From the NCBI GenBank assembly GCA_029556265.1, contig JAKQFH010000059.1:1-46784 (forward strand): a stretch of DNA of 46,784 bases. The letters are read 5' to 3'. The translations under genes were made by a program, and so were the position numbers. The notes beneath the pieces were generated by a model, which was given only the letters and a program-made list of their open reading frames with translations, was not told the DNA's origin and ran no database searches. Origin of the DNA: Chloroflexota bacterium (GTDB taxonomy: Bacteria > Chloroflexota > Anaerolineae > Anaerolineales > Anaerolineaceae). This document shows, piece after piece, positions 17,169-26,427 of this stretch (within the stretch, counting starts at the first letter, position 1; every line of letters begins with the position of its first letter).

Positions 17169-17942
17169 ATGAGAATTCTGGTTACCAATGATGACGGTGT
17201 GACTGCCCCGGGCTTGCTGGCTTTGGCACAAGCCCTGCGCGGATTGGACGCTGAAATCGTCGTGCTCGGCCCAGACCACAACTGGTCAGCCTCCGGGCAT
17301 GTCAAAACCATGCACCGCCCCTTGCGCCTCTCCCCGACCAGCCTTGCGGACGGCTCCCAGGCGTGGAAATCTGACGGCGCGCCTTCGGATTGCGTGGCGC
17401 TGGCAATGATGGGCGCGCTGGAATGGGATTTTGACCTGGTCGTCTCCGGAATTAACCCAAATGCCAACATCGGGCTGGACGTAACCTACTCCGGCACCGT
17501 CACCGCCGCGATGGAAGCTTCAATTTGGGGGAAGCCCGGCTTTGCCGTCTCATTGGACGCGCCGGAATACCACGAAGGACCGCTGGACTTTCGCTCCGCG
17601 GCGGAGACAGCCGCGCGCCTGGTCTGGCAGCTGCTGCCCGAGGCAAACGGTAAACAGTTCGCGCCGATTTTCAATATCAACCTGCCCTACCGCCCGAATG
17701 GGGATTACGCCGGCGTGATGCTCACCCGCCAGGGCGTACGCATCTACCGGGACGTGCTCGAAAAACGCCTGGACCCGCGCGGCAGGCCTTACTACTGGAT
17801 TGCCGGCGACCCGCCCTCAGGCCTGAAGGAGAACGGCACGGACTTCGGCGCGCTGCAGGAAGGCTATGTGTCCATCACCCCGCTGAAGATGGACATGACC
17901 GACTTTGCCGCGTTGGAAAAGCTGCGAGACGTGCGGCTGTAA
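17169..17942 (+). CDS. surE: 5'/3'-nucleotidase SurE
   Basis: 257 aa, divalent-metal-dependent nucleoside monophosphate phosphatase. The N-terminal MRILVTNDDG carries the metal-binding Asp pair. VLGPDHNWSASG, SDGAPSDCVALA and VSGINPNANIG are the other family blocks (Ser and Asn ligands), followed by YSGTVTAAMEA. It starts at ATG 17169 with GGAGGAA 8 nt upstream, 16 nt after secA, so it is probably cotranscribed with secA. Confidence 0.93.
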   Translation: MRILVTNDDGVTAPGLLALAQALRGLDAEIVVLGPDHNWSASGHVKTMHRPLRLSPTSLADGSQAWKSDGAPSDCVALAMMGALEWDFDLVVSGINPNANIGLDVTYSGTVTAAMEASIWGKPGFAVSLDAPEYHEGPLDFRSAAETAARLVWQLLPEANGKQFAPIFNINLPYRPNGDYAGVMLTRQGVRIYRDVLEKRLDPRGRPYYWIAGDPPSGLKENGTDFGALQEGYVSITPLKMDMTDFAALEKLRDVRL

Positions 17943-18297
17943 CCGGCGGGAACCGCGCTGGCTGGTTTCGCTGACCCTGTTTGACGTTTACCCTTGGCAC
18001 CGGCACGATTGCTCTCGCCGGTCTTGCGCGGCACCCCAGCACCGAAGGTGCGGTCGGGCAGACTGTGCGTGCGCGTCTGACCGCAGGTCTCCAAATACCC
18101 CACGCTCGCCAGTCTCAACTCACCATTTGGGCGCCCAATCTGCGTTTGGAAACAAAAAAAGAGCTTAAGGTCAGATACCTGATATGACGTCCATCATCCG
18201 AAGGGCGCAAGCAGTCCGGCTTCGCGCACCCGGCAGGGACTCGCGTAATCTGGCGGGCATGGAATCATTTAAGCTGCTGCCTGGGCAAGCGCCAACA
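17943..18297. other. 355-bp spacer between surE and the convergent VanZ-like gene
   Basis: Frames on both strands exist but give low-complexity or unfamiliar products. A weak hairpin with AACCGGC and GCTGGTT (17941-17970) may terminate surE. I see nothing else supportable. Confidence 0.4.
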
Positions 18298-19041
18298 TTA
18301 ATCATATCCGCGCGAGAACAGCCAGCGGAACCACTGCAGCAGTGTGCGGCTCTTCTGTTCTCCCAGCACGTAATCCCCTGTGCTTTTGGCGCTATACCAG
18401 CCCGAATAGACAAATCCGAAAAAAACAGCGCCAATGCTCAGGCTGGCAATCACAAAAAACCCGAAAGCGCCTTTCCTTTGAGCCGCGGCAACCGCGTCAG
18501 AAAACTTTTTGAACGGGCGGAATAAGCAGCATAACCTGAAGACGCCATATCCCAGCCAGGTGCCCAGCGCGTTTAGCAGGATGTCGTCCACGTCAAAAAC
18601 GCGCACCGCCAGCAGCATCTGCAAAGTTTCGAAAAGTAGTGAAAACCCGGCGCCAAGCAGGAACATCTTCCAACCGGAGCGTAAGTCTTTAAACAGAATC
18701 GCCGTCAGCATGCCAATCGGCATAAAAACGACCAAATTCCCAAGCAGCAAGAAGCGCACGGTGCGGATAAGCGGCGGATAACGGCTTGCCTGCGCCCTTT
18801 GAAGCATCAGCAGGCTGTTCACGAGCGGCACAAAATTGGCCCTGACGTTTTTCTCAAAGTTGAAGCGGAAAGGTTCAAACAGGTGGTAAGAGAGCAGGCA
18901 CAGGAACACAAACAACAGCATGACGACAAGCTCCCGCTTCAGGTGGAACTGCCTGGTCGCTAAGGCTCTGATAACCCGCATGCCCGCCCACACCCCGATG
19001 ATTACCAGGTAGAAGCCGGCACTGTTAATTTCGAATGTCAT
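18298..19041 (-). CDS. VanZ-like membrane protein
   Basis: 247 aa with about five to six hydrophobic helices. The diagnostic VanZ region is at NFVPLVNSL, then LLLGNLVVFMPIGML and the helix with FETLQMLLAVRVFDVDDILLN. VanZ relatives occur widely; apart from low-level teicoplanin resistance their function is unknown. The ATG at 19041 is preferred, with GAAAGACAGG upstream as ribosome site; the frame continues 11 codons farther to another ATG at 19074. The C-terminal 70 residues carry one more helix after a basic loop. Confidence 0.8.
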   Translation of the reverse strand: MTFEINSAGFYLVIIGVWAGMRVIRALATRQFHLKRELVVMLLFVFLCLLSYHLFEPFRFNFEKNVRANFVPLVNSLLMLQRAQASRYPPLIRTVRFLLLGNLVVFMPIGMLTAILFKDLRSGWKMFLLGAGFSLLFETLQMLLAVRVFDVDDILLNALGTWLGYGVFRLCCLFRPFKKFSDAVAAAQRKGAFGFFVIASLSIGAVFFGFVYSGWYSAKSTGDYVLGEQKSRTLLQWFRWLFSRGYD

Positions 19042-19296
19042 TATGCACCTGTCTTTCTGGTCTGGTTTGGGCATTATAACATCAGCCTCCGGCGAGTTAA
19101 TTCCAGCAAGAGATTGCCTGGGCAGGGCATTCGATTAAACACTGGCTCTCACTTGGGACGCAAATCACAGGCGCTTTCCCCGACCTGCTGCCCTAAGCGG
19201 TTCGCGCGTCTTGAATTTCGTGTAAAGGTGCCAATTCTCCAATCTCAGCCGCTTTAATGTAGAATAGCCCTTAGCATATACAACAAGGAGTCCGTT

Positions 19297-19623
19297 ATGA
19301 TTGAAAAAGTCTACACAATGAGCACCCGCACCGAGCATGTTATCGAACCCGTAATCAAAGATGAGTATATCCACTACATGCACATGGTCCTGCTCAAAGA
19401 CGAGGCGCTGCCCACGCACTACTCCAACGCCAACATCTATATGACCGTTGTGAGCGGCACGATGCACCTTTCCCTTTCAGACGGGGAATTCCGGGTATAC
19501 CCCAGCGGCAGCGTGGTGAATGTCCCCTACAAAATTAAAATGATTGCTCAGAACCGCGGCGAAGAAACCCTGGAACTGATTGTGGTCAAATCTCCCGCGC
19601 CCGGGAGCGAGATTTATAAATAA
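19297..19623 (+). CDS. Small cupin-domain protein
   Basis: 108 aa single-domain beta-barrel. The pattern of strands THYSNANIYMTVVSGTMHLSLSD, then YPSGSVVNVPYKIKMIAQN resembles a cupin_2 protein. Typical cupin motif 1 (GxxxxHxH) is only partly kept, with the single H in PTHYSN, so metal binding is doubtful. AAGGAG lies 8 nt before the ATG, and a TAGAAT -10 box is at 19260-19265. Substrate unknown. Confidence 0.75.
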   Translation: MIEKVYTMSTRTEHVIEPVIKDEYIHYMHMVLLKDEALPTHYSNANIYMTVVSGTMHLSLSDGEFRVYPSGSVVNVPYKIKMIAQNRGEETLELIVVKSPAPGSEIYK

Positions 19624-20135
19624 GTCTCCGCTTGGGCAGCGCTCTTCAACCCGATACGAAGCCCCGGCATTTCAGGCGCGGCACGAAATCCTATCAACAC
19701 AGGTCCTTCGCAAGCTCAAATGGCAGGCAAGCGCCGCCCCCTGCCCCGGCCGGTCTTCTGGCCGCGAGGGAAGCTGACCGCGGGTTCACTTCTCACAAAT
19801 TGATATCAACCGGACCTTTCAGAGGCAGGGCGGAACATCCATAACGCAAATATCACTTCAACTGATGCGCGCATAATGGCTGCTTCGCTCCTGTCGCGCT
19901 TCCCTTAGGGTTGGCCTGAGAATCAGAAGCGCCTCAAAACCAGCGAACAGCCCCTTCTCCGCCATCAGAATAACGACCCCGCATCGCGCGCCTTTTTCCC
20001 AGCTGAACAAGCCGCTCTCCCTGCCGACATCGCGAACGCGGCAAGGCGACCCGTCCTCCCTGATTGACATTCTCGCCTAAAATCAGTAAACTATAAATGT
20101 TAAATAAATTCGACCCTGACCCAAAGGAGCACACC
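19624..20135. other. 512-bp spacer between cupin and FHA genes
   Basis: No convincing gene, RNA or repeat. Short frames on both strands have unusual compositions. A TATAAA-like box lies near 20091-20097, upstream of the FHA gene. Confidence 0.4.
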
Positions 20136-20735
20136 ATGGCGGAACAGAAATTCCTTATCGTTATGCGGTCCGGTCCCATCCCCGGCTCCAGCTACTACAT
20201 CGAAAAAGACGAGGTCTTTATTGGTCGCGACCTGACCAACGACTTGCCCGTGCCAGATCCTGAAATCTCCCGCCGGCATGCCCGCTTTCTGCGCCGTGGG
20301 GACGCTATCTATATCGAAGACCTGGGTTCCACCAACGGCACTTTTTTGAACGGCTCCCGCATTGCCGGTCCGCAGCAGCTGACTGATGGCGACCTGATTA
20401 CCCTGGCGGAAAACACCGTAATGAGCTTCGAGGTGAAAGGCGCCGCCACCGAGCCGCTGCGCGTGAGCGCTGCCAAATCCGAGCCCGGCCTCTACACCCC
20501 CGAAGCCGCCGCACCTGCCCCCGCCTACCAGCCGGTCCCGGCGCCGGTGCCCCAGCAGCCCATCGCGCCCGCACCCACACCGGTGCGCGCGAAGAAGCGC
20601 GTAGGCTGGTGCCTGATCGTGCTGCTTGTTCTCCTCGCCCTCTTGCTGCTGGTGGGCGTCGTGCTTGTGTTTATGCCGGCTTCATGGTGGTGCGCGCTGA
20701 CCTTCAACCAACTGCCGGGCTGCCCCATTTATTGA
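20136..20735 (+). CDS. FHA-domain protein with C-terminal membrane anchor
   Basis: 199 aa. The FHA fold spans residues 5-95 with its phosphothreonine-binding residues: G30-R31, S45-R-R-H48 and G64-S-T-N67-G. A Pro/Ala-rich linker (residues 105-150) leads to one hydrophobic helix near 158-180 and a short Cys-containing tail. It probably places a phosphopeptide reader at the cytoplasmic face of the membrane, where it would read Ser/Thr kinase signals; no kinase gene is in the window. The ATG at 20136 follows AAAGGAGC; the frame opens 13 codons earlier without a ribosome site. Confidence 0.88.
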   Translation: MAEQKFLIVMRSGPIPGSSYYIEKDEVFIGRDLTNDLPVPDPEISRRHARFLRRGDAIYIEDLGSTNGTFLNGSRIAGPQQLTDGDLITLAENTVMSFEVKGAATEPLRVSAAKSEPGLYTPEAAAPAPAYQPVPAPVPQQPIAPAPTPVRAKKRVGWCLIVLLVLLALLLLVGVVLVFMPASWWCALTFNQLPGCPIY

Positions 20736-20759
20736 CCACTATTCAATAGTAAATTCCCG

Positions 20760-20789
20760 AAGGCTGATGTGTTTCATCAGCCTTTTTTA
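20760..20789 (+). terminator. Terminator after the FHA gene
   Basis: 10-bp stem AAGGCTGATG/CATCAGCCTT with a 5-nt loop and a T-run. Confidence 0.9.
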
Positions 20790-20913
20790 CTTTCCGCCAA
20801 ATTCCGGATGTTTTTCGCTCTGAATATTAACTTCAGGGTTCTCCCCACAAGCGCCAATACGATAGAAAAACAGCTGTTTTTTCGCCTCTGAAGCAAAAAG
20901 TCGGGTTTGAGGG

Positions 20914-20919
20914 TATAAT
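20914..20919 (+). promoter_or_regulatory. -10 box of gyrA
   Basis: TATAAT 51 nt before the gyrA ATG. The -35 region is weak. Confidence 0.45.
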
Positions 20920-20970
20920 AATAAGGTTGCCCGGGAACCACATTTTGCCCGGAGCCCCCAGGATTAATCA

Positions 20971-23535
20971 ATGAGCGAAGAAACCGAACTCCCCGAACTG
21001 CCGGAAGAAAGTAACCCCGGAAATCTGGAGCATGTGGATATCGACACCCAGATGCGCGCCGCCTATCTGGACTACGCCATGAGCGTCATTGTCGCGCGCG
21101 CCCTGCCGGATGTGCGCGACGGGCTCAAACCGGTGCACCGCCGCATCCTCTTCGCGATGCAAGACCTCGGCAACCGTTCCAACGCCCCCTACAAAAAATC
21201 CGCCAGAATCGTCGGTGAAGTGCTGGGCAAATACCATCCTCACGGCGATTCGGCTGTCTACGACGCGATGGCGCGCATGGCGCAAGACTTTTCGATGCGC
21301 TACCCCCTGGTGGACGGTCAGGGCAATTTCGGTTCCATAGACGGCGATTCCCCGGCTGCCATGCGTTACACCGAAGCCCGCCTTGCCAAAACCGCCGAAG
21401 AACTTCTGACAGACCTGGAAAAAGAAACCGTCGACTTCACCGATAACTTTGACGGCTCGCTGCAGGAACCGGAAGTGCTGCCCGCGCGCATGCCAAACCT
21501 GCTGATGAACGGCTCCAGCGGTATCGCGGTTGGAATGGCAACTAACATTCCCCCGCACAACCTGCGCGAGCTCACGGCTGCTCTGAACATCCTCATCGAT
21601 CGTTATGATGAAATCGACGAGGTGAGCGTTGAAGACCTGATGCAGGCTGTCCCAGGCCCGGATTTCCCGACTGGCGGTATCATCGTTGGCGGCGAGGGTA
21701 TCCGTCAGGCTTACAGTACCGGGCGCGGCAAGCTGACCGTGCGCGGCGCCGCGGAAATTGAAGAAATCAAAGCCGGCCGCTACGCGATTATCATCACCGA
21801 AATCCCATATCAACTGAATAAAACCAGCCTGATTGAGCGCATCGCGGAACTGGTTCGGAGCGGCAAGCTGGACACGATATCAGACATGCGCGACGAATCT
21901 GACCGGCGGGGTTTGCGCATCGTGATTGAACTGAAGCGCGGAACCCAGCCTAAAAAAGTGCTCAACCAGCTGTACAAATTCACGCCGCTCCAGTCCACTT
22001 TCGGCGTGCAGCTGCTGGCCCTGGTAGACGGAGAGCCGCGCACGCTTTCGCTCAAGCGCGCCCTCTTCCATTACCTGGAACACCGCCAGGTGGTTATCAC
22101 CCGGCGCGCGCTCTATGAGCTGGACAAAGCCAAAAAACGGGCGCACATCCTGGATGGGCTGCTCATCGCGCTGGCAAACCTGGACGAAGTCATTCACATC
22201 ATCCGAACCTCACCAGACGCGGACGCCGCGAAGACCAAACTGATGGAACGCTTCGCCCTGACCGAAATCCAGGCCCAAGCCATCCTTGATTTGCAACTGC
22301 GCCGGCTGGCCGCCCTCGAACGTCAGAAGATTGAGGATGAGCACAAAGAGCTGATGATACAAATTGCCGGGTTGGAAGATTTACTCGCCCATCCCCACAA
22401 AATTCTCGAGGTTATCCGCACCGACCTGAACGACGTTACCGAAAAATTCGGCGACGCGCGCCGTACCCGCATTGAGCACGACTTGGATAACGACCTCTCA
22501 GACGAAGCCCTGGTGCAAGACGCGCCGGTATTCGTCTCCATCACCCAGCGCGGCTACATCAAACGCGTCTCCGACAGCGCCTACCGGGCGCAAGGGCGCG
22601 GCGGGCGCGGTGTCTTGGGGCAGACTATGCGGGATGAAGATGAAGTCTTGTTCTTTGTGCGCAGCAACACGCTTGCCACCCTGCTGTTCTTCACCGATAA
22701 GGGCAAGGTCTATTCCGAACGCGTTTTCGAACTCCCCGAAGAAAGCCGGCAGGGCAGAGGTATCGCCCTGGTCAACATCCTCAACCTGGAACCAGATGAA
22801 ACCGTCACCGCCCTGCTCTCCGTGCCGGATTTTGGGCAGGCGAGTTACTGCACCATGGCAACCCGCCGCGGACGCGTCAAGCGAATTGCCCTCTCAGAAT
22901 TTGCCAGCGTCCGTCCCTCGGGGCTCATCGCGATTAAGTTGGATGGAGACGACCGCCTGGGTTGGGTTTGCCTGACCAAAGGAAAAGACCATGTGCTGTT
23001 GGTAACCCACGGCGGAAAAGCGCTGCGTTTTTCGGAAGAAGAAATCCGCCCGACCGGGCGCACAACAATGGGCGTCACCGGCATCCATCTGCGCGCGAAT
23101 GACGGACTGGCGGCAATGGCAGTGGTGGAGCAAGACGGCTACCTGCTCGTCCTGACTGAGAAAGGCTTCGGCAAACGCACCCCGCTGGAAGAATACATGC
23201 CCAAATCCCGCGCCACGGGCGGCGTGGCCACCCTGAACCCCGCGGCGCTGGCCCGCATAGGCAAGGTGGCTGAAGCGCTGGTCTTGCAAGAAACGGATGA
23301 AATCACCCTGATTTCTTCCGCCGGAATTGTGCTGCGGATGAAAGCTGCCAATGTTTCCGTGCAGGGCAGAGCGACGCAAGGCGTCAAGGTGATGGTGTTG
23401 GACGAAGGGGATACCCTGGCGGCAGTCGCCCGCATTCCAGCCGAAAGCGTCGGTCCGTCCGCGGAAACCAACCCGCCTTTGGACGCGGACCCGGCCGGAG
23501 ACCCGGCCGATCAGCCGGATATTTCCGCGGAATAG
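20971..23535 (+). CDS. gyrA: DNA gyrase subunit A
   Basis: 854 aa. Breakage-reunion subunit: [35 protein letters not shown] and catalytic tyrosine Y133 in MRYTEAR. The quinolone-determining positions S94 and D98 are the sensitive types. The C-terminal beta-pinwheel carries a GyrA box, QGRGGRG, which distinguishes it from ParC. The C-terminus is acidic. gyrB is not in the window. The last 25 nt overlap the end of the convergent birA gene. Confidence 0.95.
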   Translation: MSEETELPELPEESNPGNLEHVDIDTQMRAAYLDYAMSVIVARALPDVRDGLKPVHRRILFAMQDLGNRSNAPYKKSARIVGEVLGKYHPHGDSAVYDAMARMAQDFSMRYPLVDGQGNFGSIDGDSPAAMRYTEARLAKTAEELLTDLEKETVDFTDNFDGSLQEPEVLPARMPNLLMNGSSGIAVGMATNIPPHNLRELTAALNILIDRYDEIDEVSVEDLMQAVPGPDFPTGGIIVGGEGIRQAYSTGRGKLTVRGAAEIEEIKAGRYAIIITEIPYQLNKTSLIERIAELVRSGKLDTISDMRDESDRRGLRIVIELKRGTQPKKVLNQLYKFTPLQSTFGVQLLALVDGEPRTLSLKRALFHYLEHRQVVITRRALYELDKAKKRAHILDGLLIALANLDEVIHIIRTSPDADAAKTKLMERFALTEIQAQAILDLQLRRLAALERQKIEDEHKELMIQIAGLEDLLAHPHKILEVIRTDLNDVTEKFGDARRTRIEHDLDNDLSDEALVQDAPVFVSITQRGYIKRVSDSAYRAQGRGGRGVLGQTMRDEDEVLFFVRSNTLATLLFFTDKGKVYSERVFELPEESRQGRGIALVNILNLEPDETVTALLSVPDFGQASYCTMATRRGRVKRIALSEFASVRPSGLIAIKLDGDDRLGWVCLTKGKDHVLLVTHGGKALRFSEEEIRPTGRTTMGVTGIHLRANDGLAAMAVVEQDGYLLVLTEKGFGKRTPLEEYMPKSRATGGVATLNPAALARIGKVAEALVLQETDEITLISSAGIVLRMKAANVSVQGRATQGVKVMVLDEGDTLAAVARIPAESVGPSAETNPPLDADPAGDPADQPDISAE

Positions 23536-24263
23536 CGGCGCGAGAGGAGGCCGTCCTCTCCTTCCGCCCATAAACTGCCGTCATCCGCGACGGATATCAG
23601 ACGCACCCAGAGCGCAGTTTCCGTGTTGGTCCGCAAGGGCACCCACTCTCCCTTGAATGCCAGGCAGGTATTAATTTCTTCGATAAACCCGGGCGTGGGC
23701 AGCAGCTCCCGCGCGCGCCGCAGTTCAGGCAGCAGGTATTCCAGGAGAGACTGCGGGGTGGTATGGATATGGGCTTGTCCTTCCAGGCTGCCAGCCGGAT
23801 AAACCGCGTCTGCCTGGGGGGGTAAGGCCTGGTCATTGAGGTTCACCCCCATCCCGAGCACAAGCGCGCTGGGGATTTCATCTTGCCAAAGGGTTTCCAC
23901 CAATACGCCGCTCACCTTTTTCCCTTCCAGAAGCACATCGTTCGGCCATTTAATGCGGGGGTCCGCCCCAAAATTACGGGAAAGGACGCGCGCGAGCGCC
24001 AGGCATCCCAGCAGCGTGAAGCGGGTCAGATAAGGATACTCGCGCGGTTGCGGGCGGAATAACACGCTGAAGGTCAGCGAAGCTTCCGGGTGGGAATGCC
24101 AGCTTCTCCCGCTCCGCCCGCGCCCGCCGGTTTGACGCAGAGCGCGCACCAACGTGCCGTCCGGAGCGCCAAGGTCCGCCAGATTGAGGCATTCATCATT
24201 TGTGGAATTGGTCTCAGGGATGAGAATTTGGTGAAAGCCAGCAGAATCAGGCCCGGAAGCCAT
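23511..24263 (-). CDS. birA: Biotin--[acetyl-CoA-carboxylase] ligase, short (group I)
   Basis: About 250 aa that attach biotin to the carboxyl carrier protein. ETNSTNDE and the biotinyl-adenylate loop GRGRSGRSW precede KWPNDVL and [16 protein letters not shown] follows, with an SH3-like C-terminal domain. The N-terminal winged helix of the E. coli repressor is absent, so it should not regulate biotin genes. The ATG at 24263 lies 11 nt after the sensor kinase stop; a start at 24374 would overlap the kinase by 100 nt. It ends inside the 3' end of gyrA. Confidence 0.9.
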   Translation of the reverse strand: MASGPDSAGFHQILIPETNSTNDECLNLADLGAPDGTLVRALRQTGGRGRSGRSWHSHPEASLTFSVLFRPQPREYPYLTRFTLLGCLALARVLSRNFGADPRIKWPNDVLLEGKKVSGVLVETLWQDEIPSALVLGMGVNLNDQALPPQADAVYPAGSLEGQAHIHTTPQSLLEYLLPELRRARELLPTPGFIEEINTCLAFKGEWVPLRTNTETALWVRLISVADDGSLWAEGEDGLLSRRYSAEISG

Positions 24264-24274
24264 CCTAAAAAACC

Positions 24275-25822
24275 CTACGCTTCCCGCGGTAATGAAAAAC
24301 AAATGCGCGAGCCTTCCTTGTAAGTTTCGTCCACCCAGATTTTGCCCTCGTGCGCTCTCACAATTTCCCGACACAAATACAGCCCCAGCCCGGTTCCTTT
24401 GGTGGTTTTCGCGACATCATCCGAGCGGTAAAACCGGTCAAACACATACGAAAGGTCGCGCGGGTCAATCCCCGGGCCGTGGTCGCTCACACAGACGACA
24501 ACGTCCTTCGGGCGCGACTTGCCGCTGATCCGGATTTCTCCGGAGGGGCTGTATTTCATCGCATTGTTCAGCAGGTTAGTCAACACCTGCCGGATGCGCT
24601 CCTCGTCCGCCTGAACCGTCGGAAAATCGGGCGGAAAATCCACCGCGAAGCTGTGTTGGTCTGTTTGCGCGGTATAGCGGTCTGCCAGGAAGCGCGCCAG
24701 CTGTGGGAAGGAAAGCTCGGCTTTTTTCAGGGTCAGCCCGCCAGCTTGCAAACGGGTCGCGTCCAGCAGGTCTTCAACCATGAGCGTGAGGTGGTCAGCT
24801 TCTTCTTCGATAACCGCTAAACTATCCGAAACCACGCCTCGGTCCCACTCCACATCATCCCGACGTAAAGTGCTCACGTAGCCTTTAATCAGCGCGATGG
24901 GGGTCTTCAATTCGTGGCTCACCACGGAGATGAAGCTGGTTTTCATTTCTTCGGCGGTGCGGAAGCGGGTGATATCCCTTACCGAGGCGATGACATTGAG
25001 CAGCGCCCCGTTGGCTGAAAACAGCGGTCCGTAACTTATCCCGACCGGCAGCGGCTCGCGCACGCCCTCGCGGATAAGGTCGCCTTCCAGATAGAAAACA
25101 TTTTGCACGTTTTGCGACCAGCCGCTGCCGATGGCAGCCTCGAGGGTGGTTCCCTGCGGCGGGTTTGCCCAGCGGATAACGTTCGCGAAGGGCTTCCCGA
25201 GCAAGGCTTCCTCGCTGGTATTCAGAAGCCGCTGCAGCGCTTTGTTCGCGTGTTCCACTTTCAGCTCCGGCGTCAGGATGAGAATGCCGTCCGCCGCCGA
25301 GTCCAGCAGAGCTTCCAGGCGCAGGGACTGTTCGCGGGTTTCGTTATAAAGCCGCGCGTTGCGCACGGCAATAGCCGCCTGGTTGGCAAAGCTGGTCAGC
25401 AGCATGCGGTCGTTGGTGGAAAAAAGCCCGTGGTAATTGCGGAACACATAGATTTGCCCGATGATTTGCTTCTGAAAAATCATGTTGATGCCAACGCCGG
25501 TCAGCATGCCCATGCTGATATCGTTCAGCATGCGGTTGATTTCGGGGACGTGCACCTCGCTCGCGTCTTCGGATTCGCTGGGCTGCGCTTCGAGCCAATT
25601 CTTCAGATAGTTCAGCAGCGCGTCGGCGATGCCTTCGTGCACGGCGATATGCCAGCCGTGTTTTTCGTCTTGCAGGGCAATAAAGCCGGCATGGCCGGTC
25701 AGCATTTCAATCGCGATTCGCAGGATTCGAAGGAGCAGGGTATCCAAATCCAGCTCTTCGGTGAGAGCGCGGGAGATCTCAAGCAGGTAGTCGCGCTGAC
25801 GCACGCGGTAATCAGGAAGCAT
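24275..25822 (-). CDS. GAF-PAS sensor histidine kinase
   Basis: 515 aa without membrane segments, so a cytosolic sensor. A GAF domain spans roughly residues 10-155, a PAS domain 165-290 (LLDSAADGILIL). HisKA follows with phospho-acceptor H303 in SVVSHELKTPI. The HATPase_c domain has N-box LLNNAMKYSP, DHGPGID and GTGLGLYLC. No response regulator gene is adjacent, so the partner is unknown. It lies upstream of birA on the same strand, probably in one transcript by proximity rather than function. Confidence 0.92.
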   Translation of the reverse strand: MLPDYRVRQRDYLLEISRALTEELDLDTLLLRILRIAIEMLTGHAGFIALQDEKHGWHIAVHEGIADALLNYLKNWLEAQPSESEDASEVHVPEINRMLNDISMGMLTGVGINMIFQKQIIGQIYVFRNYHGLFSTNDRMLLTSFANQAAIAVRNARLYNETREQSLRLEALLDSAADGILILTPELKVEHANKALQRLLNTSEEALLGKPFANVIRWANPPQGTTLEAAIGSGWSQNVQNVFYLEGDLIREGVREPLPVGISYGPLFSANGALLNVIASVRDITRFRTAEEMKTSFISVVSHELKTPIALIKGYVSTLRRDDVEWDRGVVSDSLAVIEEEADHLTLMVEDLLDATRLQAGGLTLKKAELSFPQLARFLADRYTAQTDQHSFAVDFPPDFPTVQADEERIRQVLTNLLNNAMKYSPSGEIRISGKSRPKDVVVCVSDHGPGIDPRDLSYVFDRFYRSDDVAKTTKGTGLGLYLCREIVRAHEGKIWVDETYKEGSRICFSLPREA

Positions 25823-25891
25823 GCCCCCATTTTAACCGCAAATGAATAAACCGCGCGGACGTGCAAAAGGAAGGGTGGGATGGTGCTGGCC

Positions 25892-26218
25892 GCGCTCCTG
25901 GACCGGACGATCGGCTTTCGGCGGATGCGAACTCCGGTATCCTATAGTAGTGGCGAAGCATCCCGATAAGATCAGCATCTCCAAGAGAACACCCTGATAA
26001 GAATGCTTCGCCCATTCTCCTGAATATTTGGCTGATCGGCTTGCGCTCCTGGACCGGACGATCGGGTTTCGGCGGATGCGAACTCCGGCATCCTATAGTA
26101 GTGGCGAAGCATCCCGTTAAGATCAGCATCTCCAAGAGAACACCCTGATAAGAATGTTTCGCCCATTCTCCTGAATATTTGGCTGATCGGCTTGCGCTCC
26201 TGGACCGGACGATCGGGT
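25892..26218 (+). repeat. 151-bp direct tandem repeat, two copies plus a partial third
   Basis: Each unit starts with GCGCTCCTGGACCGGACGAT, at 25892, 26043 and 26194, an exact period of 151 bp. The two full units differ at only a few positions. The third breaks off after about 25 bp. The unit holds a GCGAAGCAT/ATGCTTCGC inverted pair. Confidence 0.92.
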
Positions 26219-26261
26219 TACGGCGGCTTGGAAATAGCAAGCCGCCCTACGAGCCGATTCG

Positions 26262-26345
26262 CTATTGCGAAGGAGCGTCAGCGACTGAAACAATCTCCCG
26301 CCATGCCAGCAGGGAGATCGCCGCGCTGCGCTCGCGATGACAAAC
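26262..26345 (-). repeat. REP-like dispersed element, copy 2 (full inverted pair)
   Basis: The left arm CTATTGCGAAGGAGCG and right arm GCGCTGCGCTCGCGATGACA flank a core with ATCTCCCGCC and GGGAGATCG. The arms are imperfectly complementary. The right arm matches the element at 12944-12972 in reverse orientation. Confidence 0.65.
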
Positions 26346-26373
26346 AAACTTGCCCGCGAAGACAAACAAACGC

Positions 26374-26404
26374 GCAAAAAGCGCGGCTCTGCATAAGCCG
26401 CGCC
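26374..26404 (-). terminator. Terminator of the aminotransferase gene
   Basis: On the minus strand the stem GCGCGGCT/AGCCGCGC is followed by five U. Confidence 0.85.
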
Positions 26405-26427
26405 TGTGTTTACGTCTGTAAAAAAAC

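Larger units (their letters stand above)
25823..26427. other. Gene-free stretch with repeats
   Basis: Between the kinase and aminotransferase genes. It contains a 151-bp tandem duplication, a REP-like element and the aminotransferase terminator. Reading frames crossing it are repeat-derived. Confidence 0.7.

Noticed and set aside
25972-26377. Frames with repeated peptide blocks in the 151-bp repeats
   Set aside because: They owe their openness to the duplicated DNA; no ribosome site or domain supports them.
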